From Parafrankia irregularis (GTDB lineage: Bacteria; Actinomycetota; Actinomycetes; Frankiales; Frankiaceae): DNA of 64,000 bases. The DNA is taken from contig NZ_FAOZ01000001.1 of assembly GCF_001536285.1 (NCBI RefSeq), forward strand, positions 496,001 through 560,000, given 5' to 3'. A program made the position numbers and the translations under genes. Below, one piece after another: positions 53,327-63,500 of this stretch. The notes under the pieces were generated by a model. The model was not told the origin of the DNA and did no database searches. It saw only the letters and a program-made list of their open reading frames with translations. Within the stretch, counting starts at the first letter, position 1. Each line of letters begins with the position of its first letter.

Positions 53327-54247
53327 TCAATCACCCGCGGGCGGGCGGCGTATCGCCGGGTAGAGGACCTCAGCCGGGCCCCGGCGGTAGAGCGCGGCGG
53401 GCCGGCCTCCGTCGCGGGTGGTCGAGCGGCCCACGGGTTCCAGGAAGCCGCGGGTTCCGGTCACCTTGCGATGGAAGTTGCGCGGGTCGAGCGGGGCACC
53501 CCAGACGATCTCGTAGACCCGGCGCAGCTCGGCCACGGTGAACTCGACCGGGCAGAACGCGGTGGCCAGGGTCGTGTACTCCAGCTTCGACCGCGCCCGT
53601 TCCAGCCCGTCGGCGAGGATCGCCCCATGATCGAAGGCCAGGCCGGCGCCGTCCACCTCGCCCTCGCCGACCCCGCCCTCGCCGACCCCGCCGCGGGTCA
53701 CCCGCTCCGCGCCGGCGACGGCGGCCACGGGGACGAACTCCGCCGCCGCCGCATCCGTTCCGGATCGCGGCTCGGGTAGATCGGGCGCGAGGGCGAGGAA
53801 GGCGATCGTGACGACTCTCGCCCGCGGGTCACGGTCGACAGCGCCGTAGGCGGCGAGCTGTTCCAGGTGCGCGCCCGGCCACCCGGCCGAACCGACACCC
53901 ACCACGGCCGGCGCGGACGTGGCCCGAGCGGTGCCGGCGCCCCGTTCGGCCTGCGCGAAACCCCGTTCGGCTGGTGCCGGCTCGTCAAGCCGCAACCCGG
54001 TCTCCTCCGCGAGTTCCCGGCGGGCGGCCGCCCCGAGCGTCTCGTCCGGGCGGACGAAGCCACCGGGCAGTGCGAGCGCCCCCGCGAAGGGTTCCAGCGC
54101 ACGGCGGACGAGCAGCACGCAGAGCTGATCGGCCCGGATCGTGAGGATCACCAGGTCGGCGGTGACCCCGTAGGGGGCGTAGCCGTCCACGGTCAGCTGG
54201 TTACCCGCGGGCGGGCTGCAAGGCGTCCCACGCCTGTCCTCGGTCAC
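53327..54247 (-). CDS. Nudix hydrolase / NrtR-type regulator
   Basis: 306 residues from the GTG at 54247. The N-terminal Nudix domain has a complete catalytic box, [24 protein letters not shown] (GX5EX7REUXEEXGU), unlike many NrtR repressors in which it is degenerate. After two low-complexity inserts comes a winged-helix domain ([36 protein letters not shown]) characteristic of NrtR. NrtR proteins bind ADP-ribose and control NAD genes. Here it faces an SPFH/NAD kinase-like operon across two 15-bp palindromes, so it probably senses an NAD-derived signal and represses that operon and itself. Confidence 0.9.
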   Translation of the reverse strand: MTEDRRGTPCSPPAGNQLTVDGYAPYGVTADLVILTIRADQLCVLLVRRALEPFAGALALPGGFVRPDETLGAAARRELAEETGLRLDEPAPAERGFAQAERGAGTARATSAPAVVGVGSAGWPGAHLEQLAAYGAVDRDPRARVVTIAFLALAPDLPEPRSGTDAAAAEFVPVAAVAGAERVTRGGVGEGGVGEGEVDGAGLAFDHGAILADGLERARSKLEYTTLATAFCPVEFTVAELRRVYEIVWGAPLDPRNFHRKVTGTRGFLEPVGRSTTRDGGRPAALYRRGPAEVLYPAIRRPPAGD

Positions 54248-54269
54248 GCAGCTGACTGTACCGGCAATC

Positions 54270-54284
54270 TCGTCATATTGACGA
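54270..54284. promoter_or_regulatory. Candidate NrtR operator 1
   Basis: TCGTCA-TAT-TGACGA, perfect 6-bp arms, 22 bases upstream of the regulator start. Confidence 0.65.
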
Positions 54285-54303
54285 GAACTGGTCTGCCTCG
54301 TTA

Positions 54304-54318
54304 TCGTCACTTCGACGA
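54304..54318. promoter_or_regulatory. Candidate NrtR operator 2
   Basis: TCGTC-ACTTC-GACGA, the same half-sites as operator 1 with 5-bp arms, centred 34 bases (about three helical turns) from it and 81 bases before the SPFH gene. Confidence 0.6.
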
Positions 54319-54399
54319 GATCGAGCGGCACTCGGGCTGGCCAGCAGCGACACAGACGGCCAGGCCGGCCACGAGCACCGCGAAGACAAGGAGATCCCC

Positions 54400-55464
54400 A
54401 TGGCGGACATCAGCCGCGCCCTGTTCCTGCGTCACCTGCGGGGCACCCCGACCGCCTACGTCCGTCACCTGCGCGGCGGGCGGGCCCGGCACGAAGGGGT
54501 CGGCCTCACCTTCTGGTACCAGCCGCGCACCGCCGTGATCAGCGAGGTTCCGGTGGACGACCGGGAGCTCCCGCTGCTCTTCCACGCCCGCACGGCCGAC
54601 TTCCAGGACGTCGCCGTGCAGGCCACCGTCACCTACCGGGTGGCGGAGCCCACGCTGGCCGTCCTCCGCCTCGACTTCGGCATCGACCCGGAGACCGGCG
54701 CCTGGCGCACGAACCCGCTGGAGCAGCTCGGCGGCCTGATCGTCGAGACCGCCCAGCAGCACGCCTTCGAACTGCTGGCCCGCACCACGCTGACGAACGC
54801 GCTGGTCGACGGAGTGCCGGCCGTCCGGGAACGCATCGCGACCGGGCTCGAGGGCGACCAGCGGCTGGCCGAGACCGGGGTCGCGGTCGTCGGGGTCCGC
54901 GTCATCGCGATCCGCCCCGAACCGGAGCTGGAGAAGGCGCTGCGCACGCCCACCCGGGAGCAGGTGCAGACCGAGGCCGACCGGGCGACCTACGGCCGGC
55001 GCGCCCGGGCCGTCGAGCAGGAGCGCCGCATCGCCGAGAACGAGATGCAGAACCAGATCGAGCTCGCCCGCCGGGAGGAGGAACTGGTCGCCCAGCGCGG
55101 CACCAACGACCGGCGGACCGCGACGGAGAAGGCGGCGGCGGCTCGGATCGCGGTGGAGGCCCAGGCCGAGAACGCCCGCCTCACCGCGGCCGGCGCCGCC
55201 GAGGCGACCAGGCTGGCCGCCGCCGCCCGCGCCGAGGAGATCGAGCGGGTCGGAGCCGCGGAGGGCGCCGCGGAACGGGCCCGGGTCGAAGCCCTGCGCG
55301 ACCTGGACAACCGGGCGGCGATGACGCTGGCCGTGCGTGACCTGGCCGGCAGTCTCCCCGACATCCAGGCACTGACCATCACTCCGGACGTCCTGAGCGA
55401 GCTGCTGACCCGGCTCGCCGGTGCGGCCCGGACGGGCGGCGCGACCCACACCGGCGGTGCCTGA
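54400..55464 (+). CDS. SPFH (band 7) domain protein
   Basis: 354 residues from an ATG with AAGGAG seven bases upstream. The SPFH domain spans about 40-190 ([60 protein letters not shown]). A long coiled coil (about 200-310) rich in Ala, Glu and Arg follows, then a short tail. No membrane segment is visible, unlike stomatin or flotillin relatives, so any membrane contact would be peripheral. Band 7 proteins form large ring assemblies and scaffolds. Its stop overlaps the start of the NAD kinase-like gene, and it lies opposite the NrtR-type gene. Confidence 0.9.
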   Translation: MADISRALFLRHLRGTPTAYVRHLRGGRARHEGVGLTFWYQPRTAVISEVPVDDRELPLLFHARTADFQDVAVQATVTYRVAEPTLAVLRLDFGIDPETGAWRTNPLEQLGGLIVETAQQHAFELLARTTLTNALVDGVPAVRERIATGLEGDQRLAETGVAVVGVRVIAIRPEPELEKALRTPTREQVQTEADRATYGRRARAVEQERRIAENEMQNQIELARREEELVAQRGTNDRRTATEKAAAARIAVEAQAENARLTAAGAAEATRLAAAARAEEIERVGAAEGAAERARVEALRDLDNRAAMTLAVRDLAGSLPDIQALTITPDVLSELLTRLAGAARTGGATHTGGA

Positions 55465-56399
55465 TGGCCGCGCTCGCCCCGCGGGTCGTCCTGGTCCATC
55501 GGCGCACCGAGTACGCCGAGCTGCTAGATCGGCACGGTACCGCCGGGCAGGCCGCGTTCTTCCTGGCCAGCCGGGGGCGGGACCTCGCCGAGGTGCGGGC
55601 ACGTGACGCCGCGGTGACGGCGGCCCGCCGGGCGGCGATCGCCGCCGTCCCCGCCGACTGGCGCCACGGTGAGGTGGAACGCTCCGATCTCGACCGCTTC
55701 CTGTTCGCCCCCGACGACCTGATCGTCTGCGTCGGCCAGGACGGGCTGGTCGCCAACGTGGCCAAGTACCTCGACGGGCAACCGGTCATCGGCATCGACC
55801 CGGAACCCGGGCGCAACCCCGGGGTGCTGGCCCGGCACTCGGTCGGCCAGCTCGCGGCCCTGCTCCAGACCACTGCGGCAGGCACGTCAGGCGGGGCTCC
55901 GGCCCAGGCCCGGACCCCGTCGGCCCGGACGGTGACCATGGTCGAGGCCAGGTCCGACGACGGCCAGCGGCTGCTCGCCCTCAACGAGATCTATGTCGGC
56001 CACGCCTCCCACCAGACCGCCCGCTACGAGCTCGCCGCCCCCGACCACACCGGAGCCGTCCGCTTCGAGCGGCAGGCGTCATCCGGGCTGCTGGTCGGGA
56101 CGGGAACAGGCTGCGGCGGCTGGTGCCAGTCGGTGTGGCGCCAGCGCGGCAGCCAGCTGGCCCTGCCGCACCCCGAATTCCCCGGTCTGGTCTGGTTCGT
56201 GCGGGAAGCCTGGCCGTCACCGACCACCGGCGCCACCATGGTCGAAGGCCTGCTCCCCGCATCGGCCAACATCGAGCTACGCGCCGAGTCCGAACGCCTG
56301 GTCGTCTTCGGCGACGGCATCGAATCCGACACGATCACCCTCACCTGGGGCCAGCGGCTGTCGGTCGGCGTCGCCGAGCACCGGCTCCGCCTCCTGTAA
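55464..56399 (+). CDS. Divergent NAD kinase-like protein
   Basis: 311 residues, ATG overlapping the SPFH stop (TGATG), so translationally coupled. NAD kinase landmarks are present but altered: GGDG reads GQDG at 91-94 (Asp kept), followed by VIGIDPEPGRNPG; the adenine-binding Asn-Glu pair is at 174-175 (LALNEIYVGHASHQTARYEL); the DGxxxxTPTGS loop reads SGLLVGTGTG at 207-216. It probably binds NAD or a related ligand; whether it phosphorylates it is uncertain because of these changes. Housekeeping NAD kinase is expected elsewhere in the genome. A C-terminal beta domain (SERLVVFGDGIESDTITLTW) matches the NAD kinase second domain. Confidence 0.82.
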   Translation: MAALAPRVVLVHRRTEYAELLDRHGTAGQAAFFLASRGRDLAEVRARDAAVTAARRAAIAAVPADWRHGEVERSDLDRFLFAPDDLIVCVGQDGLVANVAKYLDGQPVIGIDPEPGRNPGVLARHSVGQLAALLQTTAAGTSGGAPAQARTPSARTVTMVEARSDDGQRLLALNEIYVGHASHQTARYELAAPDHTGAVRFERQASSGLLVGTGTGCGGWCQSVWRQRGSQLALPHPEFPGLVWFVREAWPSPTTGATMVEGLLPASANIELRAESERLVVFGDGIESDTITLTWGQRLSVGVAEHRLRLL

Positions 56400-56419
56400 C
56401 ACCGGCCTGAGGATCGGGC

Positions 56420-56762
56420 TGACGTCGGCCCCCTCGGTCCCGTCGGCCCCTGAGCCGACCTGGTGAGGCACGGCGACCGCGTCAGCCTCCCGGAGCGTGA
56501 GATCCAGCGCCTGGCGCAGGCTGGCGTTCTCCTCCCGCAGCCGGCGCAGCTCCGTGAGATCCACATGGTCCCGGCGGGGGTCCTGGCTGCGTACCAGCTC
56601 GGCCTGGCGCACCCAGCCACGTAACGTCTCCGCGCTCACCCCCAGCTCCGCGGCAACGATCTTGATCGCCTGCCAGCCGGATCGCTGGCCCGGCCGAATG
56701 CGGGCGACCCTGGCAACGGCGAGGGCGCGAATTTGCGGTGAATATCTGGTCGGGCGGGCCAT
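56420..56762 (-). pseudogene. IS3-family orfA remnant
   Basis: The ATG at 56762 opens MARPTRYSPQIRALAVARVA, a transposase orfA helix-turn-helix (about 10-60, IKIVAAELGVSAETLRGWVR), then a leucine-zipper-like segment (LTELRRLREENASLRQALDL). Similarity ends near residue 95; the frame then runs antisense into the NAD kinase-like gene to 56277 and no orfB exists. Upstream, ACCCGGGTTTGCGGACGTCC on the minus strand resembles an IS3 end. It is a decayed element or possibly a domesticated small DNA-binding protein. Confidence 0.65.
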
Positions 56763-57522
56763 GGTCAGGTGGCTCCTACGGCAGATAAAGAAGGACGTCC
56801 GCAAACCCGGGTACAGCCCCCCGAGAAATTGGCTGCAGCCTTCGGAACAGCCGGAACAATCACCGGACATTCCTTGGGCATCGGCGGTGCGGGTACACCT
56901 GCGCCCGGCCGCCTCGACCACCGCTCGCGCGCCGGCGGGCGAACCGTGGAAGAACCAACAATGCAAGCCACCCCACGCTGGACGCACTTGCCAAACAAAA
57001 GCTCCGGTCAAGGACTATGACAGACTTCACGCCTGCTGTCAGCAAGTCGCTTCGAATTCATCGCCTCCCCCGGACACCCGAGCCCCGCATGACGAAAACC
57101 CGCAGGTCAGCTGCCACCGCCCCGGGCCAGATCTCACCTGGCGGGAGAGTCGGAAACATCCGCGCCCTGGTCCGAGGAGGGCCAGGGGGCGACAAACCGC
57201 TGCCTACGCTAGGGTTCGCCGACAGCCTCCGCCTCGCCCGAGTCGCCGGACACCTCAATGTTTCCACCAGGTAACAGGTCTTTGTGTGTCCCACCTCACA
57301 GCGCTTCCGCAGTGTGATCCGAGAGCCGGCCACGCCGGGAAGCAATGCTACGAAGGCCGTGAGCAGCGCCGATCCAGGCCCGGTTTAGACCCAAGCAGCC
57401 ATCACCTTGGGTGACCAAAATCGACCACGGGCCACCACTCCCCTGACGTTCCGTCACGATCCCCGGAAGCAGGGTTTCTTGAGTGAGTTGCGCAGATCGT
57501 TTTCGGGCGTCATTTTTCAGTG
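56763..57522. other. Gene-free stretch before the RHS gene
   Basis: 760 bases. The left 60 bases may be the end of the IS3 remnant. Several small open frames exist on both strands, but none has a good start or a recognisable sequence. The promoter of the RHS gene should lie near the right side. Confidence 0.4.
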
Positions 57523-57562
57523 ATCGCCGTGGCCTCCGTTCCCCTCCGGAGGCCACGGCGAT
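57523..57562 (+). promoter_or_regulatory. Long hairpin directly upstream of the RHS gene
   Basis: Perfect 16-bp stem ATCGCCGTGGCCTCCG / CGGAGGCCACGGCGAT with an 8-base loop, ending 33 bases before the GTG chosen for the RHS gene. It could be an attenuator, a terminator or a protective 5' structure. Confidence 0.65.
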
Positions 57563-57595
57563 GTCATGCCCGAAAACCTGCGGATCGGAGTTCAC

Positions 57596-60500
57596 GTGCT
57601 AAGGGCCTCTCCACCACACCGGCGTAAACCACTCCTACATGTCCTCTGCGTATTGCTGGTCGCCGTTCTCGCGTCCACGGTCACCCAGTTCCTGCCCGCG
57701 CTGCGCGCGAGCGCGTCGGCCGCGCCCACGGAGCCCGCGCAGGCCACGCCGACCGGGCCGGCCGAGCGGCCGGACCTCATCTCGGCGCAGCTCGCCGCTC
57801 GCGCGGAGAAGCGGCGGATCGAGATCACGAACGACCGGACGGAGACGACGTCCACGTTCGTGAACCCGGACGGCACCATCACCGTCGAGTCCTTCTCCGG
57901 CGTGCACCGCATCCGCCGGGGTGACGGCTGGGTCCTGGTCGACACCACCCTCGCCCTCGTCGACGGCAAGGTCACGCCGAAGGCGGCGAAGGCCGACGTC
58001 GTGCTCTCCGCGGGTGGCGGCAAGGCCGGCGGCGATGTCGCCCGGCTCGCCGACGCCGGTCGGGAGGTCGCGTTCGCCTGGCCGACCGCGCTGCCCGCAC
58101 CCGAACTGAAGGGCAACGTCGCCACCTACAAGGCGGTCGCGAAGGACACCGACCTGCAGGTGGAGGTCACCCCGACCGGGTTCGACGTCCAGATCGTCGC
58201 GCACACCCCGGCCGCGGCGCAGGCGGCGCTGAACCTGCCGATGCGGCTCAAGGGCGTGACCGCGGAGCGGACCGCCGGCGGTGAGCTGCGGCTGTCCGGC
58301 GGCGGGAAACTCGCCGCGCGCTCCCCGACCCCGCTGATGTGGGACGCCCACGTCGACGAGAAGACAGGCCTGCCCGACCGTACCCGCACCGTCGACTCGG
58401 CCCTGTCCGGTGGCGGCACGGCGACCCCGACCCTGGCCCTGCGGCCGGACAAGAAGTGGCTGACCGACCCGGCACGGCAGTACCCGGTCACCATCGACCC
58501 CGCCGCGGTCCTGCCCGACAACTTCGACGCCGACGTCGCGAGCGCCTACCCGACGACCAACTACGACACCTACCAGTACCTGCGGGTCGGCGCCTACCTC
58601 GGCTCGGTGCAGCGGTCGTTCCTCAAGTTCGACACCACCGCCATCGAAGGCCGCCACGTCACCGCCGCCACCCTGAACCTCTGGCAGGCCGGGTCCACGA
58701 CCTGTGACGACCAGCCGACGATCGTGCAGGGCTCCGCGGGCCTGTCCTCCGGCGCGACGTGGAACACCCAGCCCGCCTCCGACGGCACCACCTGGGGATC
58801 GGCGAGCTTCAACGAGGGCGCCGACAACAGCTGCGGCGCCGGCCCGGCCAACATCGACATCACCAGCCTGGTCCAGGCCTGGTCCTCCAACGGCCAGCCC
58901 TCCCCCGAGACCCTGACACTGCGCGCCGCGAACGAGACCCTCGACGCCCAGTTCAAGTCGTTCTACTCCGGCGACACCCTGCTCCCCCCGCAGATCTCCA
59001 CCACCTACAACTCCTACCCGGGCACGGTCGCGAACCGGTCCACCTCCCCCTGCTCCGCGCAGTGCGGCGGCAGCCCCGCCACCGTGCTGACGAACAGCAC
59101 GCGACCGGTGCTTTCGGGTGCCTCGACCGACGCGGACGGCGCACCGCTGCGGCTGGACTTCGAGGTGTGGAACTCCGCCGGCACCACCAAGATCACCGAC
59201 GGTTCGGTCTCCGACGTCTCCCCGAACGCCACCGCGTCCTGGACCGTCCCCGCGAGCGTGCTGACGAACGGCACGAGCTACCAGTGGCGCTCTCGCGCCT
59301 ACGACGGCGTCGACTACTCCCAGGCCTGGTCAGGCTGGATCCCGTTCACCGTCGACACCACCGCCCCGTCGGCACCCACCTCGCTGACCTCGGCGGCGTG
59401 GACGTCGGGTGGCTGGTCCACCACCACGTCGGGCACGATCTCGTGGACGTCGCCCGGTGGTGACACCGCGAGCTTCCTCTACGGCCTCGACGAGCCCTCC
59501 CCCAGCACCGAGACCACCGGCACCACCACCCCGACCCTGACCCCGGGCGCCGGACTGCACACCCTCTACGTCCGTACCAAGGACAAGTCGGGCAACCTCT
59601 CCCCCGTCGCCTCGTTCGGCTTCGGGATCGGCACCGGCGCGCTGGCGAGCCCGGCGGAGAACGCCCGGGTGCAGCGCTTCGTCATCCTCGAGGGGCAGGC
59701 GCCCAGCACCCAGGTGTCGGTGACCTACCAGTACCACCTGGGCACCAGCAGCAGCGCGACCTGGTTGGACGTCCCCGTCGCCGACACGGTGATCGACGGC
59801 ACGTCGACGCATCCGACCTGGCCGGCGGCGCGTAACGGTTCCGGGGTGTTCGACCGGCAGAACTGGAACCTGCCCGGCACCCTCGGCGGCGGCTCCGACG
59901 GCCCCGTACAGCTGCGGGCCTGTTTCCGTACCTCGGCCAACGTCGTGTCCTGCACCGCCGCGCGGACGATCGAGTTCACCCGCAACGCCTTCGGTGACTC
60001 CAACGTGAACAGCCAGGTCGGCCCCGGCACGCTGGCACTGCTGACCGGCGACTACTCGCTGTCGGCAACCGACGTGTCGATGCCCACCTACACCGGTTCT
60101 CTCGCCGTCGGGCGGTCGACGACCACGCTGACCCCGCCCTCGGCGACCAGCGACCCATCCGGCGTCTTCGGCCCGGGCTGGACGTCAGACCTGCAGGGCC
60201 CGGAGACCGGCGCTGCCGGCAGCACCCTCACCGACACCACCTCGACCACGAACACGGTGTCACTGACCTCGAGTGAGGGCACGCCGTCCGCCTACAGCCG
60301 CACCGGCTCGGGCTCGTACCCGTACAGCTATGTCGGTGTCGGTGACACGGCCACGGACGGGTCGAAGCTGGTCAAGGACTCCGCCACCCAGTTCACCCAC
60401 ACCGGTGCCGATGGCACGAAGACCGTGTTCGTCTCCAAGACCGTCGGCTCCGCCACCATCTGGGTGACCGACCGCGTCGAGGAGCCCGGCTCCGCGACCA

Positions 60501-63500
60501 CCTCCACCTACACCACCGACAGCGCGGGCCGCGTCACCCGCATCCTCGGCCCGGTACCCGACGGGGTCACCTGCACCACGCTGGTCGCCGGCTGCCGCGC
60601 GCTGACCTTCACCTACGCCACCTCCACCACCGCCACCGGCACCACCCCCGCCACCTGGGGTGACTACACCGGCCGGCTCGCCTCGATCTCCATGTCGCTG
60701 AACGGGGCGTCGGCGGTCGTCGTGGCGCAGTACCGGTACGACAACACCGGCCACCTGCGCGAGCAGTACGACCCGCGCCTGGACAGCGGCGGCACCCACC
60801 TGTCCACCACCTACGCCTACAACGCCGCCGGCCAGGTCAGCTCCTACACCCCACCCGGGCAGGAGACCTGGACCTTCGGCTACGACACCTACAACCGGAT
60901 CACCACCGTCTCCCGCGCCCGGCCCGCCGGTGCCGGCACCGCCACCCAGACCATCGTCTACGGCCTGGCCCTCACCGGATCAGGCGCGCCGATCGACATG
61001 GCCGCGGGCGTCGTCGACGACTGGGGACAGCGCGACCTGCCCTCCTGGGCCACCGCCGTCTTCCCCGCCAGCCGCGTCCCGTCGAACCCGCCCGTCGCCG
61101 CCGACTGGCCCTACGCCGACATCACCTACCTCAACGTCGACGGCCGGGAGGTGAACTCCGCCTCCTACGGCAACGGTGCCTGGCAGATCACCACCACCGA
61201 ACACGATTCGAACGGAAACGTCATCCGCGAACTCGGCGCGGAGAACCGCAACCAGGCAGTCACCTCGACCGCCGACACCGACCCCACCGTCACCGCGCTC
61301 ACCGACTCCGCCGCCCGCGCCCAACTCCTCGACACCGACACCGTCTACTCGACCGACGGCGTCTCGGTCACCGACACGTTCGGCCCGACCCACCGCATCG
61401 TCGACGACACCGGCGCCCAGTACTCCGCCCGCCAGCACGTCCACACCGACTACGACGAGGGCGCCCCGTCCTCGACCGACCCCTACCGGCTGCCGACCAC
61501 CGTCACCACCACCATCCGCCTCGCGAACGGCTCGGACACCGAACCCCGCAAGACCATCAACGGGTACGAGGCCAAGAGCGGCGCGGCGGCTGACACGTCC
61601 GGCTGGACCCTGCGCACGCCCACGACCATCGCCACCTGGATGGGCGGCGGATCCACCCCCAACATCGTCCGCGCCACTTACTACAACAACGCCGGAAACC
61701 CCGTCGAAACCCGGCAGCCCGCGGCCAACGCCGCCGGCACAGACGCCTACACCAGCGTCGTTTCCTACTACACCGCCACCGGGTCCGGTAGCTGCGTCAA
61801 CGCATCCTGGACCGGCCTGACCTGCACCACCGGCCCCGCAGCCCAACCCACCAGCGGAAACCCGCTACCCGTCACCAGCTACACCTACAACAACCTCAAC
61901 CAGCCCCTGACCAAGGTCGACACCGTCACCTCCGGCAGCACAACCACCCGCACCACCACCTACACCTACGACACCGCCGGCCGCCCAGCCTCCGAGGCCA
62001 TCGCGGCCAGCCCCGCCGCGAACGGTGGCACCGCCGTGCCCACCGCCACCTACGGCTACAGCACCACCACCGGCCTGCTCACGACGACGACCGCGTCGTC
62101 GATCACGCTGACCACCGGCTACGACACCTGGGGCCAGGCCACCTCCCAGACCGACGCCGACAGCAACACAGGAACCGCCACCTACGACATCGACGGCCAG
62201 GTCGCCACCCTCAACGACGGCAAGGGCACCTACACCTACGTCTACGACACCGCCACCGAACACCGCGGCCTCGTCACCAGCCTCGGCGTCGGTGCCGGAA
62301 GCGCCCCATCCACCTTCAGCGCCACCTACGACGGCGAAGGACGCCTTGCCGTATACACCTATCCAAACGGGCTCACGAACACGACCCGCTATAACAACAG
62401 CGGAGAGCCGACGAGCCTCGTCTACGCCAAGTCGGGCACACCGTGGCTGACCTTCTCCCAGGCAAGTTCCATCAGCGGAGAGATACGTAGCGACACCACA
62501 GCGGCGGCAGGGAAATCCATCGGGTACGACCTCGCCGGCCGGCTCACCAGCGTCGTCGACGCCGTCAGCTACGGCGGACCCAGAAGCTGCACCACCCGCG
62601 TATACACCTACGACGCGGACTACAACCGCACCGCGGTGAACAGCTATCCCGACGCCGGGGGCCAGCCCGACACCGGGAACTGCTCCACCACGACCACCCC
62701 GATGATCCTGTCCAACGCCTATGACCAGGCCGACCGGATCACCGACACCGGCTACACCTACGACCTGTTCGGCCGCACCACCGCGGTACCCGCCGCCGAT
62801 GCAGGTGGAACCGCGCTCACCGTCGGCTACTACGTCAATGACCTCGTCGAATCCCAGACCTCGGGCTCGGCAACCCGCACCTATGCCCTCGACCCGGCTC
62901 GCCGTATCCGCTCCTGGACTGACGGCTCGACCACCTCGACCAACCACTACACCACCGCCAGCGGCGACAGCCCCGCCTGGATCGGTGTCACCGGCGGAAC
63001 CTGGACGAGAAATATTCTCGGTATCGGTGGCGATCTGGCAGCGGTTCAGAACAGCGCCGGCGCTGTCACCCTTCAGCTCGCCAACCTGCACGGCGATGTC
63101 GTCGCCACCGTCGACGACAGCACCGGCGCCACCGCCATCGCCAGCTACGCCGAATCCGACGAATTCGGCCACGCTTACTTCGCGAGCACCGCTTACGCCC
63201 GCTACGGCTGGCTCGGCACCCAACAGCGGTCCCGTGACAGCCTGGGTGGACTTGTCATCATGGGGGTCCGCCTGTACAACCCCGTCACAGGCCGGTTCCT
63301 TTCCAAGGACCCCGTCGTCGGCGGCTCCGCGAATCCATACGACTACGTGAATCAGGACCCGTACAATTCGTTCGACTTCTCCGGGACCCAGCCGACCGAT
63401 TACAAGCAGTGCCCACTCGGACTCCAGTGCTCCGTATCCCGTGTAATATTCTGGTATAACCCCTGGCCATCGAACTGGCGCAGGGACTGGGTAGGGTCGA

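Noticed and set aside
57296-57595. Minus-strand 99-codon frame before the RHS gene as a transposase fragment
   Set aside because: Some stretches look protein-like, but no transposase motif is visible and the frame starts inside the RHS reading frame.
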